Source: an uncultured Alphaproteobacteria bacterium (GTDB lineage Bacteria; Pseudomonadota; Alphaproteobacteria; Caulobacterales; Caulobacteraceae). From it: a stretch of 64,000 nucleotides of DNA. The stretch covers positions 1 to 64,000 of the forward strand of contig CAIOSI010000051.1 in the NCBI GenBank assembly GCA_903860975.1, read 5' to 3'. The position numbers and the translations under genes are program-made. Of this stretch, positions 34,912 to 44,851 are shown piece after piece (position 1 is the stretch's first letter; the number at the start of each line of letters is the position of its first letter). A model generated the notes under the pieces. It saw only the letters and a program-made list of their open reading frames with translations. It did not search any database and was not told the DNA's origin.

Positions 34912-37464
34912 ATGGCGGAGCCAGACAATTTTGATACGAGAGACCGTCCGCATATTTCGATAGACGTTTTCCGTGAGACAGCCGCCTATTCCTTCCCGTC
35001 ACGCAAGCAGGAACGCAAACCGCTTCGCGGAGATTATTCGGCGCACGCTGCTCAACTTCTCGGTCAACTTGCACAGGCACTCGGCGAGGTTCCCTTACAG
35101 GCGGCAGATCCCCGCATTGCCATTCAGGGTCTGAAATCCGGCACGATTGTCGAAATCACAACACTCGCTCCGCCGGAGCAGTCCCGGACCAAGGCGGTAA
35201 AAATTCCAGCCGCGTTGGAGTTTCCAACTCAAGACGTGGTGCTGCTTCGCGCGGAGCGAAACGAGAATCGCTCAGAAAGCGCGCTGCTTTTCGTACCAGA
35301 TGATGCGCGGACCTTCCTTGAGGGTCGAATTGCTGCATACGGTCGCGATCCCAACAATCAGCGTCGATCAGATATTGAGAAGTTCGAGGTTGTGGAGGAG
35401 GTTCGCTCGATTGAACCCGGATCGCTCTTCACAGGAGACATAGATCTGGCAGCGCCTGACATAGTTTGGTGGGAGCTTTGGGTTCGTCAGCCCGTTGGTT
35501 TAGCTGATCGTCTAGCCGCTGCGGCGCGTAACGCGAACATCGATGTTCACGATGACCGTCTTGTCTTTCCCGATACGACCGTTCTATTTATCCATGCGAC
35601 CGTCGCAACAGTCGCGGATTTTGCTGGACGAGTGCCAGGTGCAATCACTGAGATTCGCCGCACGACCGGAACCATTGAACCGTTCTTGGACCGAGGGGAG
35701 ACAGGACTTGGTCAACACGACTGGGTCGCGGAATTGGCGCAACGTATTACGGCGCCAGCGCAGGATGCTTCTGTCGTTTGCACGCTCGACACGGGTATTG
35801 CGTCTGCACACCCACTGATCGCTCCCGGCCTTCGCGGTGCCTGGGCCTACGATGCGGCCTGGGGCACTGACGACCATCAACCGGATGGCGGCCATGGCAC
35901 GCCGCTTGCCGGTCTCGTACTCCTTGGCGACTTTGAAGCGCTTATGAACGATACGCGCCCCGTGACGCTTACCCACGGCGTCGAATCCATGAAGCTGCTA
36001 CCGCCGCATGGCTTCCCGCCGACCAAACCACCCAGCTATGGCTTCGTTACGCAAGGCGCAGTCAGTTTGATCGAAATTGAGCGCCCAGAAACGATACGCA
36101 GCTTCTGCATCGCGACCTCCGCAACCGATTTTCCGCCAAGCCGACCCTCCACCTGGAGCGGCGCGCTCGATCAGATTGCATCCGGAGCAATGCCAGGAGA
36201 ATCGGATGAAAACATCCCGGCATCAGAACGAACAAAGCGCTTGATCATGGTGGCGACAGGGAACGTCTCCGGCGGAATGGCGGTGGACGTTCTCCCCTCG
36301 CAACCGCTGGAAGACCCGTCGCAAAGCTGGAATGTACTTACCGTTGGCGGCTTTACCCGGAAGGAGCAGCCACCGGTACCGCCCCCAGTGATGCAGGCCG
36401 CAGTGCCGGCGAACCATCGCAGTCCGTTTAGCCGCGGTTCTCAGTCACTTCCCGATGACCTTACTCCGATCAAACCTGAGGTGCTGTTCGAGGCAGGCAA
36501 TATGCTTTCTGACGCAACTGGGTTTTGCGGCTGGAACCCGTCGGTCTCACTCCTGTCCGCAGGGTCCGATATGGCGGTGGAGCCCTTGGTCCCGTTTTGG
36601 GCGACCAGTGCGGCAGCAGGAATGGCGGGGCATTTCATCGGTCGCTTGCAATCGGCACGCCCAGATCTTTGGCCCGAGACACATCGCGCGCTCACGGTAG
36701 ACTCTGCCCACTGGCCGGAACCAATCCGCAAGAAGTTCATCGGCAAAGGGGCGCATTGGAAAACAGGTAAGGATGCCACCAAGGCCAAGAAGCAGGAAAT
36801 GCTTCGCGAGTTCGGATATGGGGTGCCGGACATCGAGCGCGCAATTCTGTCGGCTCGCAATGATGCGACACTCGTCGCACAGGCCGAAATCCAGCCCTTT
36901 GCCGTCGGTGCGGATGCCCGAACCGGCGTATTCAACGAGATGCACTTTTACGATTTGCCATGGCCGAAAGCCGTGTTGGAGCAGCTCGAAAACGAAATCG
37001 TCACGATGAAGGTTACGCTATCCTACTTCATAGAGCCAAACCTTACCGGCAAGGCTGCAACACGGCCCGATACCTATCGATCCTTCGGCCTTCGTTTCGA
37101 TATGAAAAAGCGCACCGAGACCAATGCCCGCTTCCGCAGTCGAATTTCTGCCGCTCAGGCAAAGGATGGAACGGAAACCGATGGCGAGACGAGTTGCTGG
37201 CTATTGGGGTCCAAGGCTATCCAGGCTGGCTCCCTGCACTGTGATCTCTGGCGCGGCCGAGCAATCGAGCTGGCTGGGCATGATGCCATCGCGGTCTATC
37301 CAGTAGGTGGCTGGTGGAAATCCCACTTCGGGCAAAAGAGAGTGACGGACAAGGCGCGCTATAGCCTGATCATCTCTATCTCCGCGCCCGGTCACGGAGT
37401 CGATCTCTATTCCGAGATCTCCACCCTTGTGGAGAACAAGGAAATTGAAGTGCTACTTGGGTAA
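34912..37464 (+). CDS. ietS: IetS, subtilisin-like (S8) protease
   Basis: An 850-residue S8-family protease, the effector half of the IetAS pair. The catalytic triad is visible: Asp293 in TLDTGIASAHP, His328 in DGGHGTPLAG and Ser566 in ATSAAAGMAGH. No signal peptide is seen, so it acts in the cytoplasm. About 280 residues precede the catalytic domain and may bind substrate or IetA. All three catalytic residues are intact. It lies in the ICE between the CopG gene and trbB, replacing their usual adjacency. Confidence 0.82.
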   Translation: MAEPDNFDTRDRPHISIDVFRETAAYSFPSRKQERKPLRGDYSAHAAQLLGQLAQALGEVPLQAADPRIAIQGLKSGTIVEITTLAPPEQSRTKAVKIPAALEFPTQDVVLLRAERNENRSESALLFVPDDARTFLEGRIAAYGRDPNNQRRSDIEKFEVVEEVRSIEPGSLFTGDIDLAAPDIVWWELWVRQPVGLADRLAAAARNANIDVHDDRLVFPDTTVLFIHATVATVADFAGRVPGAITEIRRTTGTIEPFLDRGETGLGQHDWVAELAQRITAPAQDASVVCTLDTGIASAHPLIAPGLRGAWAYDAAWGTDDHQPDGGHGTPLAGLVLLGDFEALMNDTRPVTLTHGVESMKLLPPHGFPPTKPPSYGFVTQGAVSLIEIERPETIRSFCIATSATDFPPSRPSTWSGALDQIASGAMPGESDENIPASERTKRLIMVATGNVSGGMAVDVLPSQPLEDPSQSWNVLTVGGFTRKEQPPVPPPVMQAAVPANHRSPFSRGSQSLPDDLTPIKPEVLFEAGNMLSDATGFCGWNPSVSLLSAGSDMAVEPLVPFWATSAAAGMAGHFIGRLQSARPDLWPETHRALTVDSAHWPEPIRKKFIGKGAHWKTGKDATKAKKQEMLREFGYGVPDIERAILSARNDATLVAQAEIQPFAVGADARTGVFNEMHFYDLPWPKAVLEQLENEIVTMKVTLSYFIEPNLTGKAATRPDTYRSFGLRFDMKKRTETNARFRSRISAAQAKDGTETDGETSCWLLGSKAIQAGSLHCDLWRGRAIELAGHDAIAVYPVGGWWKSHFGQKRVTDKARYSLIISISAPGHGVDLYSEISTLVENKEIEVLLG

Positions 37465-37666
37465 GGTGGCGCAAATTCGTCTACGCGATTGCTATGCGTG
37501 AAAGCGCATCTTCAAAGGCAAGATGTCTGCACCACCGCCGTTTTCCTGTATTTGCACGCCACGGTACTACGCCGATAAATCCTTGTTGAATCCGCCCAAA
37601 ATCCGGCTCTTTTACTCAACCCCGTAAGGGGAAGGTCTGTTGGTCCCCGCTTTAGATCGGGGCGAC

Positions 37667-38671
37667 ATGACGGCTTCACATCACAATTCGGAAGGGCTGG
37701 CGCGCGGCGCGCGGATGCTGCGCACCGCGCTCGGCCCCGCTATCGCCCGCTTTCTGGAAGATGCGTCCGTCGTCGAGGTGATGCTGAACCCCGATGGCCG
37801 CATCTGGATCGACCGGCTGTCCGAAGGGCTATCCGATACCGGCGAGCGCCTATCGCCCGCCGATGGCGAACGCATCGTGCGTCTGGTCGCTCATCATGTC
37901 GGCGCCGAGGTCCATGGCGGTGCGCCCCGTGTTTCGGCCGAGCTTCCCGAAACGGGGGAACGCTTTGAGGGCCTGTTGCCGCCCGTCGTCGCGGCGCCGG
38001 CCTTTGCGATCCGCAAGCCCGCCGTCGCTGTGTTCACGCTTGATGACTATGTCGCCGCCGGGATCATGTCCGCAGCACAGGCCGAGGCCTTGCGTCAAGG
38101 CGTCGTCACGCGCGCCAATATCCTCGTCGCAGGAGGCACCAGCACCGGTAAGACCACGCTGACCAACGCGCTGCTGGCGGAAGTCGCCAAAACCTCGGAT
38201 CGCGTCGTCATCATCGAGGATACGCGTGAGCTTCAATGCGCCGCGCCCAACCTCGTCGCCATGCGCACAAAGGACGGCGTCGCCTCGCTCTCCGACCTCG
38301 TCCGCTCGTCCCTTCGTCTTCGCCCGGATCGCATTCCAGTCGGCGAGGTGCGTGGCTCGGAAGCGCTCGAACTTCTCAAAGCCTGGGGCACCGGACACCC
38401 CGGCGGCATCGGCACCATTCACGCCGGCAGCGCGATCGGTGCGCTCAGGCGGATGGAACAGCTCATCCAGGAAGCCGTCGTCACGGTGCCGCGCGCGCTG
38501 ATCGCTGAAACGATCGATCTCATCGCGGTGCTCGCCGGTCGCGGCTCCGCGCGCCGCCTCGTTGAACTCGCTCGCGTCGAGGGCCTCGGCGCCGATGGCG
38601 ACTATCGCGTCGTGCCGACCCTCTGCGCTCCGACTTCTCTCGCCCCCAGCCTCCAAGGAGACCCCGCATGA
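37667..38671 (+). CDS. trbB: TrbB, conjugation secretion ATPase
   Basis: A 334-residue VirB11-like ATPase that powers pilus assembly. Walker A is [16 protein letters not shown] near residue 160, and the Asp and His boxes ([21 protein letters not shown]) are present. The ATG at 37667 is preferred over the TTG at 37640. It opens the trb operon; 202 bases before it, after ietS, presumably hold the trb promoter. It overlaps trbC by four bases. Confidence 0.94.
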   Translation: MTASHHNSEGLARGARMLRTALGPAIARFLEDASVVEVMLNPDGRIWIDRLSEGLSDTGERLSPADGERIVRLVAHHVGAEVHGGAPRVSAELPETGERFEGLLPPVVAAPAFAIRKPAVAVFTLDDYVAAGIMSAAQAEALRQGVVTRANILVAGGTSTGKTTLTNALLAEVAKTSDRVVIIEDTRELQCAAPNLVAMRTKDGVASLSDLVRSSLRLRPDRIPVGEVRGSEALELLKAWGTGHPGGIGTIHAGSAIGALRRMEQLIQEAVVTVPRALIAETIDLIAVLAGRGSARRLVELARVEGLGADGDYRVVPTLCAPTSLAPSLQGDPA

Positions 38672-39000
38672 TCCGTTCTCTTCAGTCTGTCCGCCGGCGC
38701 CTTGCCGCCACGGCGTCCTTCGCCGCGCTGAGCATGATGATGGCCGCGCCAGCCCATGCCTCAGGCTCATCGATGCCATGGGAGCAGCCGCTCCAGCAAA
38801 TCCTCAATTCGATCGAAGGACCGGTCGCCAAGATCATGGCGGTGATCATCATCATCGTCACCGGACTGACGCTGGCCTTCGGTGATACCTCCGGCGGATT
38901 CCGCCGCCTGATCCAGATCGTCTTCGGCCTGTCGATCGCGTTCGCGGCGTCGAGCTTCTTCCTTTCGTTCTTCAGCTTCAGCGGCGGAGCGCTGGTCTGA
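38668..39000 (+). CDS. trbC: TrbC, conjugative pilin
   Basis: A 110-residue prepilin. It has an N-terminal signal (LAATASFAALSMMMAAPAHA) and two membrane segments (about residues 55-75 and 80-100), as in RP4 TrbC, which is trimmed and cyclised by TraF. Overlaps trbB by four bases and trbD by one base. Confidence 0.92.
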   Translation: MIRSLQSVRRRLAATASFAALSMMMAAPAHASGSSMPWEQPLQQILNSIEGPVAKIMAVIIIIVTGLTLAFGDTSGGFRRLIQIVFGLSIAFAASSFFLSFFSFSGGALV

Positions 39001-39281
39001 TGGCGGAGTTGCTCAACACTGCCGGCGAGGTTCCTGGCTACACCGTTCCGGTCCACCGCGCGCTGTCCGAGCCCATCCTGCTCGGCGGCGCGCCTCGCGC
39101 CATCGCCATCCTCAATGGCACGCTCGCCGGCGCGGTCGGCTTGGGTCTACGGCTGTGGCTGGTCGGAATCGCCATCTGGGCGATCGGTCACATGACCGCC
39201 GTTTGGGCGGCCAAGCGTGACCCTCTGTTTGTCGACGTCGTTCGCCAGCACCTGCGCACCCCAGCGCATCTCACCGTTTGA
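39000..39281 (+). CDS. trbD: TrbD, mating channel component
   Basis: A 93-residue VirB3-like inner-membrane protein with one or two hydrophobic segments (about residues 35-70). The N-terminal VPGYTVPVHRALSEPILLGGAPR is characteristic. It starts in TGATGG shared with the trbC stop and precedes trbE by 13 bases. Confidence 0.92.
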   Translation: MAELLNTAGEVPGYTVPVHRALSEPILLGGAPRAIAILNGTLAGAVGLGLRLWLVGIAIWAIGHMTAVWAAKRDPLFVDVVRQHLRTPAHLTV

Positions 39282-39294
39282 ACGGGGCGCGGCC

Positions 39295-41733
39295 ATGATG
39301 AACCTTGCCGAATACCGCAATCGCAATGCCAGGCTCGCCGATTTTCTCCCCTGGGCCGCGCTGCTTAGCGAAGGTGTCGTCCTCAACAAGGACGGCAGTT
39401 TCCAACGCACGGCGCGATTCCGCGGCCCGGATCTCGACAGCGCTGTTCAGGCAGAGCTGGTCGCCGTCGCCGGGCGGCTTAATAACGCTTTCCGGCGGCT
39501 TGGATCGGGTTGGGCGATTTTCGTCGAGGCGCAACGTCATGCCGCCGCCACCTATCCTGTGAGCCGATTCCCCGATGCGGCCTCAGCGCTGGTCGAAGCC
39601 GAGCGCAGGGCGGATTTCGAAGAAGCCGGCGCGCATTTTGAATCCAGCTACTTCCTGACCTTCGCCTATCTGCCGCCGGCGGAGGACGCAGCCCGCGCCG
39701 AGACCTGGCTCTATGAAGGCCGTGCCAACAAGGGCATTGACCCGCACGAGGTCATGCTTGGGTTCATTGATCGCACCGACCGGCTCATCCGCCTCGTTGA
39801 GGCGTTCATGCCAGAATGCGCGTGGCTCGATGATGCCGAGACGCTCACCTATCTGCATGCCTGCGTCTCGACAAAGCGCCATCGCGTTCGCGTTCCAGAG
39901 ACGCCGATTTATCTCGACGCTCTGCTCGCCGATCAGGCTTTGACCGGCGGCCTCGAACCCCGCCTTGGCACGCAGCACCTGCGCGTGCTCACCATCGTTG
40001 GGTTCCCGACGGCGACGACACCAGGGCTCCTGGACGAGTTGAACCGACTGGCCTTCCCCTATCGCTGGGCGACGCGGGCCATCCTTCTCGACAAGACCGA
40101 CGCGACGAAACTGCTCACCAAGATCCGGCGGCAATGGTTCGCGAAGAGAAAATCCATCGCCGCAATTCTGAAGGAAGTGATGACGAACGAGGCGTCGGCA
40201 CTGGTCGACACCGATGCGTCGAACAAGGCGGCCGATGCCGACCTCGCGCTTCAGGAATTGGGCGCCGACTATGCCGGCGTCGCCTATGTGACCGCGACGG
40301 TCACTGTCTGGGATTCCGACCCGCGCGCCGCTGACGAGAAACTGCGCCTCGTGGAAAAGGTTATCCAGGGCCGCGACTTCACAGCCATGGCGGAAACCAT
40401 CAACGCGGTGGATGCCTGGCTCGGCAGCCTGCCGGGACACGTCTACGCCAATGTCCGGCAACCGCCGATTTCGACGCTCAATCTCGCCCACATGATACCC
40501 TTGTCAGCGGTGTGGGCGGGGCCGGAACGGGATGAGCACTTCGGGTCGCCCCCCTTGCTCTTTGGCAAGACCGAGGGAAGCACCCCGTTCCGGTTTTCCC
40601 TTCACGTCGGCGATGTCGGCCATACGCTGATCGTCGGTCCGACAGGTGCGGGCAAGTCCGTCCTTCTCGCCCTGATGGCCCTGCAATTTCGCCGCTATGC
40701 CAACGCGCAGGTCTTCGCCTTCGATTTCGGCGGCTCGATCCGCGCCGCGGCGCTTGCCATGGGCGGTGACTGGCATGACCTCGGCGGCGGGCTGACCGAA
40801 GGGAGCGCGACAAGCGTTTCCCTCCAACCGCTTGCCCGCGCAGACGACGCCGCCGAGCGGGCGTGGGCGGCTGACTGGATCACGTCTATCCTAATGCGCG
40901 AAGGTGTGAAGATCAGCCCCGAGGTGAAGGAGCACATCTGGACGGCGCTGACCTCGCTCGCTTCGGCGCCGGTCGAGGAGCGGACGATCACCGGCCTCTG
41001 CGTCCTTTTGCAGTCCAACGACCTGAAGCAGGCACTGCGGCCTTACTGTGTTGGGGGATCATGGGGACGGCTGCTCGACGCCGAGGCCGAACATCTTGGG
41101 ACCGCCACGGTGCAGGCCTTCGAGACCGAGGGCCTGATCGGCACGGACTCCGCCCCTGCGGTACTCGCTTATCTGTTTCACCGCATCGAAGACCGCCTCG
41201 ATGGATCGCCGACGCTCATCATCATCGATGAGGGCTGGCTGGCGCTCGACGATGAAGGCTTCTCGGGCCAACTGCGCGAATGGCTGAAGACGCTGCGCAA
41301 GAAAAACGCCAGCGTCATCTTCGCAACCCAGAGCCTGTCCGACATCGACGGCTCGGCCGTCGCGCCGGCCATCATCGAAAGCTGTCAGACTCGGCTTTTG
41401 CTGCCGAACGAGCGAGCGATCGAACCGCAGATCACAGCGATCTATCGCCGCTTCGGTCTCAATGACCGCCAGATCGAGATCATCGCGCGGGCCATGCCCA
41501 AGCGCGACTACTACTGCCAGTCCCGGCGCGGCAATCGCCTGTTCGAGCTGGGACTGTCCGAAGTTGCGCTCGCACTTTGCGCCGCCTCTTCGAAGACGGA
41601 CCAGACCGCCATCGCCAAAATCATCGACGAGCACGGTCAGGTCGGATTCCTCGCCGCCTGGCTGCGCTTTCGAGGCGCCAGCTGGGCTGCCGATCTCATT
41701 CCTAACCTCACCAACATGGAGATGTCCTCATGA
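39295..41733 (+). CDS. trbE: TrbE, conjugation ATPase (VirB4-like)
   Basis: An 812-residue VirB4-type ATPase that energises the channel. Walker A is VGPTGAGKSVLLALMAL near residue 447 and Walker B is TLIIIDEGWLAL near 645. The N-terminal LAEYRNRNARLADFLPWAALL is typical of TrbE. Start 39295 or the adjacent ATG 39298 are both possible; the longer frame from 39217 overlaps trbD and is not used. Overlaps trbJ by four bases. Confidence 0.94.
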   Translation: MMNLAEYRNRNARLADFLPWAALLSEGVVLNKDGSFQRTARFRGPDLDSAVQAELVAVAGRLNNAFRRLGSGWAIFVEAQRHAAATYPVSRFPDAASALVEAERRADFEEAGAHFESSYFLTFAYLPPAEDAARAETWLYEGRANKGIDPHEVMLGFIDRTDRLIRLVEAFMPECAWLDDAETLTYLHACVSTKRHRVRVPETPIYLDALLADQALTGGLEPRLGTQHLRVLTIVGFPTATTPGLLDELNRLAFPYRWATRAILLDKTDATKLLTKIRRQWFAKRKSIAAILKEVMTNEASALVDTDASNKAADADLALQELGADYAGVAYVTATVTVWDSDPRAADEKLRLVEKVIQGRDFTAMAETINAVDAWLGSLPGHVYANVRQPPISTLNLAHMIPLSAVWAGPERDEHFGSPPLLFGKTEGSTPFRFSLHVGDVGHTLIVGPTGAGKSVLLALMALQFRRYANAQVFAFDFGGSIRAAALAMGGDWHDLGGGLTEGSATSVSLQPLARADDAAERAWAADWITSILMREGVKISPEVKEHIWTALTSLASAPVEERTITGLCVLLQSNDLKQALRPYCVGGSWGRLLDAEAEHLGTATVQAFETEGLIGTDSAPAVLAYLFHRIEDRLDGSPTLIIIDEGWLALDDEGFSGQLREWLKTLRKKNASVIFATQSLSDIDGSAVAPAIIESCQTRLLLPNERAIEPQITAIYRRFGLNDRQIEIIARAMPKRDYYCQSRRGNRLFELGLSEVALALCAASSKTDQTAIAKIIDEHGQVGFLAAWLRFRGASWAADLIPNLTNMEMSS

Positions 41734-42491
41734 TCCCGCGCCGTTCTCGCGCGGCACGCCTCGCGCTCGTGCTGCTTACCGCTCCGGTGGCTGTCGCCCC
41801 GATTCTCGCCACACCCGCTCAAGCGCAGTGGGTGGTCTTCGATCCCTCGAACTATGCCCAGAATGTGCTGACGGCAGCCCGTGCGCTTCAGCAAATCAAC
41901 AACCAGATCACCTCGCTCCAGAACCAGGCGCAGAGTCTGATCAATCAGGCCCGCAACCTGGCCAGCCTGCCGTATTCGTCGCTGGCGCAGCTCCAGCAGT
42001 CAATCCAGCGAACGCAGCAGCTTCTCAGCCAGGCGCAGAACATCGCTTACAACGTCCAGTCAATCGATCAGGCGTTCCAGCAGAAATACTCGACCGCTTC
42101 GATGTTGGCGTCCGATGCCCAACTCGTCGCCAATGCTCAGGCCCGCTGGCAGAATACGGTCGGCGGTCTTCAGGACGCGATGCACGTTCAGGCGACCGTC
42201 GTCGGTAATCTCGACACCAACCGCACGCAGATGTCGGCGCTCGTCGGATCGAGTCAGTCCGCAACCGGCTCGCTTCAAGCAACTCAAGCTGGAAACCAGC
42301 TCCTTGCCCTTCAGGCGCAGCAATTGGCCGATCTCACTGCCGTCGTCGCGGCGAATGGGAGGTCACAGGCGTTGCAATCAGCGGAGCAAGCCGCAGCCGC
42401 CGCGCAAGGGCAGGCACAACGCCAGCGCTTCCTGACGCCCGGCACAGGCTACCAGCCCGGCAGCGCCCAGATGTTCTACAGCGGAAACTGA
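41730..42491 (+). CDS. trbJ: TrbJ, periplasmic channel protein
   Basis: A 253-residue VirB5-like secreted protein. A signal peptide ends near AQAQW (residues 1-30). The rest is Gln- and Asn-rich helical sequence (INNQITSLQNQAQSL) likely to form coiled coils. It probably sits at the pilus tip or periplasm. Overlaps trbE by four bases. Confidence 0.92.
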   Translation: MIPRRSRAARLALVLLTAPVAVAPILATPAQAQWVVFDPSNYAQNVLTAARALQQINNQITSLQNQAQSLINQARNLASLPYSSLAQLQQSIQRTQQLLSQAQNIAYNVQSIDQAFQQKYSTASMLASDAQLVANAQARWQNTVGGLQDAMHVQATVVGNLDTNRTQMSALVGSSQSATGSLQATQAGNQLLALQAQQLADLTAVVAANGRSQALQSAEQAAAAAQGQAQRQRFLTPGTGYQPGSAQMFYSGN

Positions 42492-42501
42492 GGACGGCGT
42501 C

Positions 42502-42810
42502 ATGGACGGTAAGACCCTCGCACGCATCGGCGCCATCGCCTTCGTCACGCTCGCCATCGTCACGTCAGCAATCGAGATGAACCGAAAGGAGGAAGCGCCC
42601 GAGGTCTTCGCGGGCACCGCGAAGGTTCAAACCGGCCCGGACCCGCTGGCTGCGGAACTCGGCCGTTGCAGCGGCCTCGGCGAAGCCGGACCGCGCGATC
42701 CGTCCTGCCTTGAGGCATGGGCCGCCAATCGTCGGCGCTTCCTCGGTGATGACACGACAACGGCACAATCCAGCGCCCCACAAGCGGCGGCCACCGGCGA
42801 GGCGCGCTGA
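42502..42810 (+). CDS. trbK: TrbK-like entry exclusion protein (alternative type)
   Basis: A 102-residue protein with one N-terminal membrane segment (residues 6-24) and a small periplasmic part with two Cys (ELGRCSGL...PSCLEAW). Position between trbJ and trbL and the Cys pattern fit the alternative TrbK family, which would stop redundant entry of a second copy. It lacks the lipobox of RP4 TrbK. Confidence 0.82.
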   Translation: MDGKTLARIGAIAFVTLAIVTSAIEMNRKEEAPEVFAGTAKVQTGPDPLAAELGRCSGLGEAGPRDPSCLEAWAANRRRFLGDDTTTAQSSAPQAAATGEAR

Positions 42811-42812
42811 TC

Positions 42813-44168
42813 ATGGGCGGCACAGGGGTCATCGACCAATTCCTCGCGGTCTTCACCCGCTACATCGACGGCGGCTTTGGCCTCCTAGGCGGCGAAGTCA
42901 GCTTTATCGCAACGACGCTGATCGTCATCGACGTCACGCTCGCCGCGCTCTTTTGGAGCTGGGGCGCCGATGAAGACATCATGGCGCGCCTTGTCAAAAA
43001 AACGCTGTTCGTCGGCGCGTTCGCCTACCTCATCGGCAACTGGAACAATCTGGCCCGCATCGTCTTCGAGAGTTTCGCGGGGCTAGGGCTGAAAGCATCG
43101 GGCACCGGCTTCACGACCGCCCAATTGCTGCAACCGGGGCAAGTTGCGCAGACGGGCCTCGACGCGGGCCGTCCGCTCCTGGCTTCGATCTCGAACCTGA
43201 TGGGCTACTGGTCGTTCTTCGAGAACTTCATCCAGATCTCTTGCATGTTCTTCGCTTGGGCGCTCGTGCTGCTCGCCTTCTTCATTCTTGCCGTCCAGCT
43301 CTTCGTCACGCTCATCGAATTCAAGCTGACCACGCTGGCCGGGTTCGTGCTGATCCCCTTCGGGCTATTCGGAAAAAGCGCGTTCATGGCCGAACGCGTG
43401 CTCGGCAATGTGATCTCATCCGGTATCAAGGTGCTGGTGCTCGCGATCATCATTGGCATCGGCTCGACGCTATTCTCTCAGTTCACGGCCGGTTTCGGCG
43501 GCGCCACGCCGACGATCGACCAAGCAATGGCGATCGTTCTCGCAGCTCTGTCGCTGCTCGGCCTCGGCATCTTCGGTCCTGGCATCGCCAATGGCCTCGT
43601 CTCTGGAGGCCCACAACTTGGCGCTGGCGCCGCCGCAGCGACCGGCCTTGCCGCTGGCGGCATGGCGCTCGCAGGAGGAGCCGCGATCGGCGCCGCAGCC
43701 GGCGGCGTCGGCGCGCTTGCCGGAGGAGCGGCGGCAGCAGCACGCGGCGGGGCCGCGCTCGCGGGTGGAGCCTCCACCGCGTACAGCCTCGGAGCGGCCG
43801 GCCAATCTGGAGCCGCCGGAGTCGCTTCCGGCCTCGGCAATGTCGCAAGCACCGGCGCGCAAGCTGCCGCCTCTCCGCTGAAACGCGCCGCGTCGCGCGC
43901 CGCTGACAGCCTCAAATCGAGCTACCAGTCAGGCGCGCGCGCCGCCTTCGAAATGACCGGAGGTTCGATCGGTGGCGATGCAGCCGAGGCCGAGGGCGCA
44001 GGCGCCGCGCCGACGGGCGGCTCCTCTGATCAAACACCCGCCTGGGCCGCGCGCATGAAGCGCTCTCAGGCCATGTCTCACGGCGTCCAGACAGCCGGTC
44101 ACGCGGTGCGATCCGGCGACAGCCATGGCGGCGGCTCTTCCGTCAACCTCTCCGAAAGTGACAGCTGA
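42813..44168 (+). CDS. trbL: TrbL, inner-membrane channel protein
   Basis: A 451-residue VirB6-like polytopic protein. About six hydrophobic segments lie between residues 25 and 265, then a Gly/Ala-rich stretch (GGMALAGGAAIGAAAGG) and a hydrophilic tail, as in other TrbL proteins. The low-complexity stretch explains several long shadow frames here. Its stop shares one base with the trbF start. Confidence 0.92.
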   Translation: MGGTGVIDQFLAVFTRYIDGGFGLLGGEVSFIATTLIVIDVTLAALFWSWGADEDIMARLVKKTLFVGAFAYLIGNWNNLARIVFESFAGLGLKASGTGFTTAQLLQPGQVAQTGLDAGRPLLASISNLMGYWSFFENFIQISCMFFAWALVLLAFFILAVQLFVTLIEFKLTTLAGFVLIPFGLFGKSAFMAERVLGNVISSGIKVLVLAIIIGIGSTLFSQFTAGFGGATPTIDQAMAIVLAALSLLGLGIFGPGIANGLVSGGPQLGAGAAAATGLAAGGMALAGGAAIGAAAGGVGALAGGAAAAARGGAALAGGASTAYSLGAAGQSGAAGVASGLGNVASTGAQAAASPLKRAASRAADSLKSSYQSGARAAFEMTGGSIGGDAAEAEGAGAAPTGGSSDQTPAWAARMKRSQAMSHGVQTAGHAVRSGDSHGGGSSVNLSESDS

Positions 44169-44851
44169 TGTTCAAGCGACCATCCACCCATTACGGCCAG
44201 GCGCCGCTACCCGAAACGCCTTATCAACGGGCCGCTCAGGTCTGGGATGACCGCATCGGCTCCGCTCGGGTCCAGGCCCGCAATTGGCGCCTCATGGCCT
44301 TTGGCTCGCTCATCCTTTCGGCGGGGCTGGCCACCGCGCTCGTTTGGCAATCCGCTTCCGGTTCAATCGTGCCGTGGGTGGTGCAGGTCGACAAGCTGGG
44401 CGCGGCTCAGGCGATCGCGCCGGCCACCTCCGACTACGAGCCAAGCGATCCGCAGGTCGCCTTCTACCTCGCCAAATTCATCGAACAGGTCAGAAGCATT
44501 CCGTCCGACCCGATTATTGTCCGTCAGAACTGGCTGCGCGCCTACGATTTTACGACGCAGGCCGGCGCGCTCGCGCTGAACGATTACGCCCGCACCAATG
44601 ATCCGTTCGCAAATGTCGGCAAACAACAGGTCGCCGTGGACGTGTCGTCCGTCATTCGCGCTTCCCCGACCTCCTTCCGGATCGCTTGGATCGAGCGCCG
44701 CTATCAGGACGGCAGTCTCGCCAGCACCGAGCGATGGAGCGCCATCGTGACCGTCGTCGTCCAGACACCGCGGACCGCCGACGCGCTCAGGAAGAACCCG
44801 CTCGGAATCTACATCAATGCCATCAACTGGTCGAAGGAGCTTGGACAATGA
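44168..44851 (+). CDS. trbF: TrbF, mating channel protein (VirB8-like)
   Basis: A 227-residue VirB8-type protein with one N-terminal membrane segment (about residues 38-60) and a periplasmic domain containing the typical VPWVVQVDKLG and FIEQVRSIPSDP blocks. It nucleates channel assembly. Overlaps trbG by four bases. Confidence 0.93.
   Translation: MFKRPSTHYGQAPLPETPYQRAAQVWDDRIGSARVQARNWRLMAFGSLILSAGLATALVWQSASGSIVPWVVQVDKLGAAQAIAPATSDYEPSDPQVAFYLAKFIEQVRSIPSDPIIVRQNWLRAYDFTTQAGALALNDYARTNDPFANVGKQQVAVDVSSVIRASPTSFRIAWIERRYQDGSLASTERWSAIVTVVVQTPRTADALRKNPLGIYINAINWSKELGQ

Noticed and set aside
43478-43915. Several long ORFs over the TrbL tail
   Set aside because: Caused by the Gly/Ala-rich repeats of trbL; no independent support.
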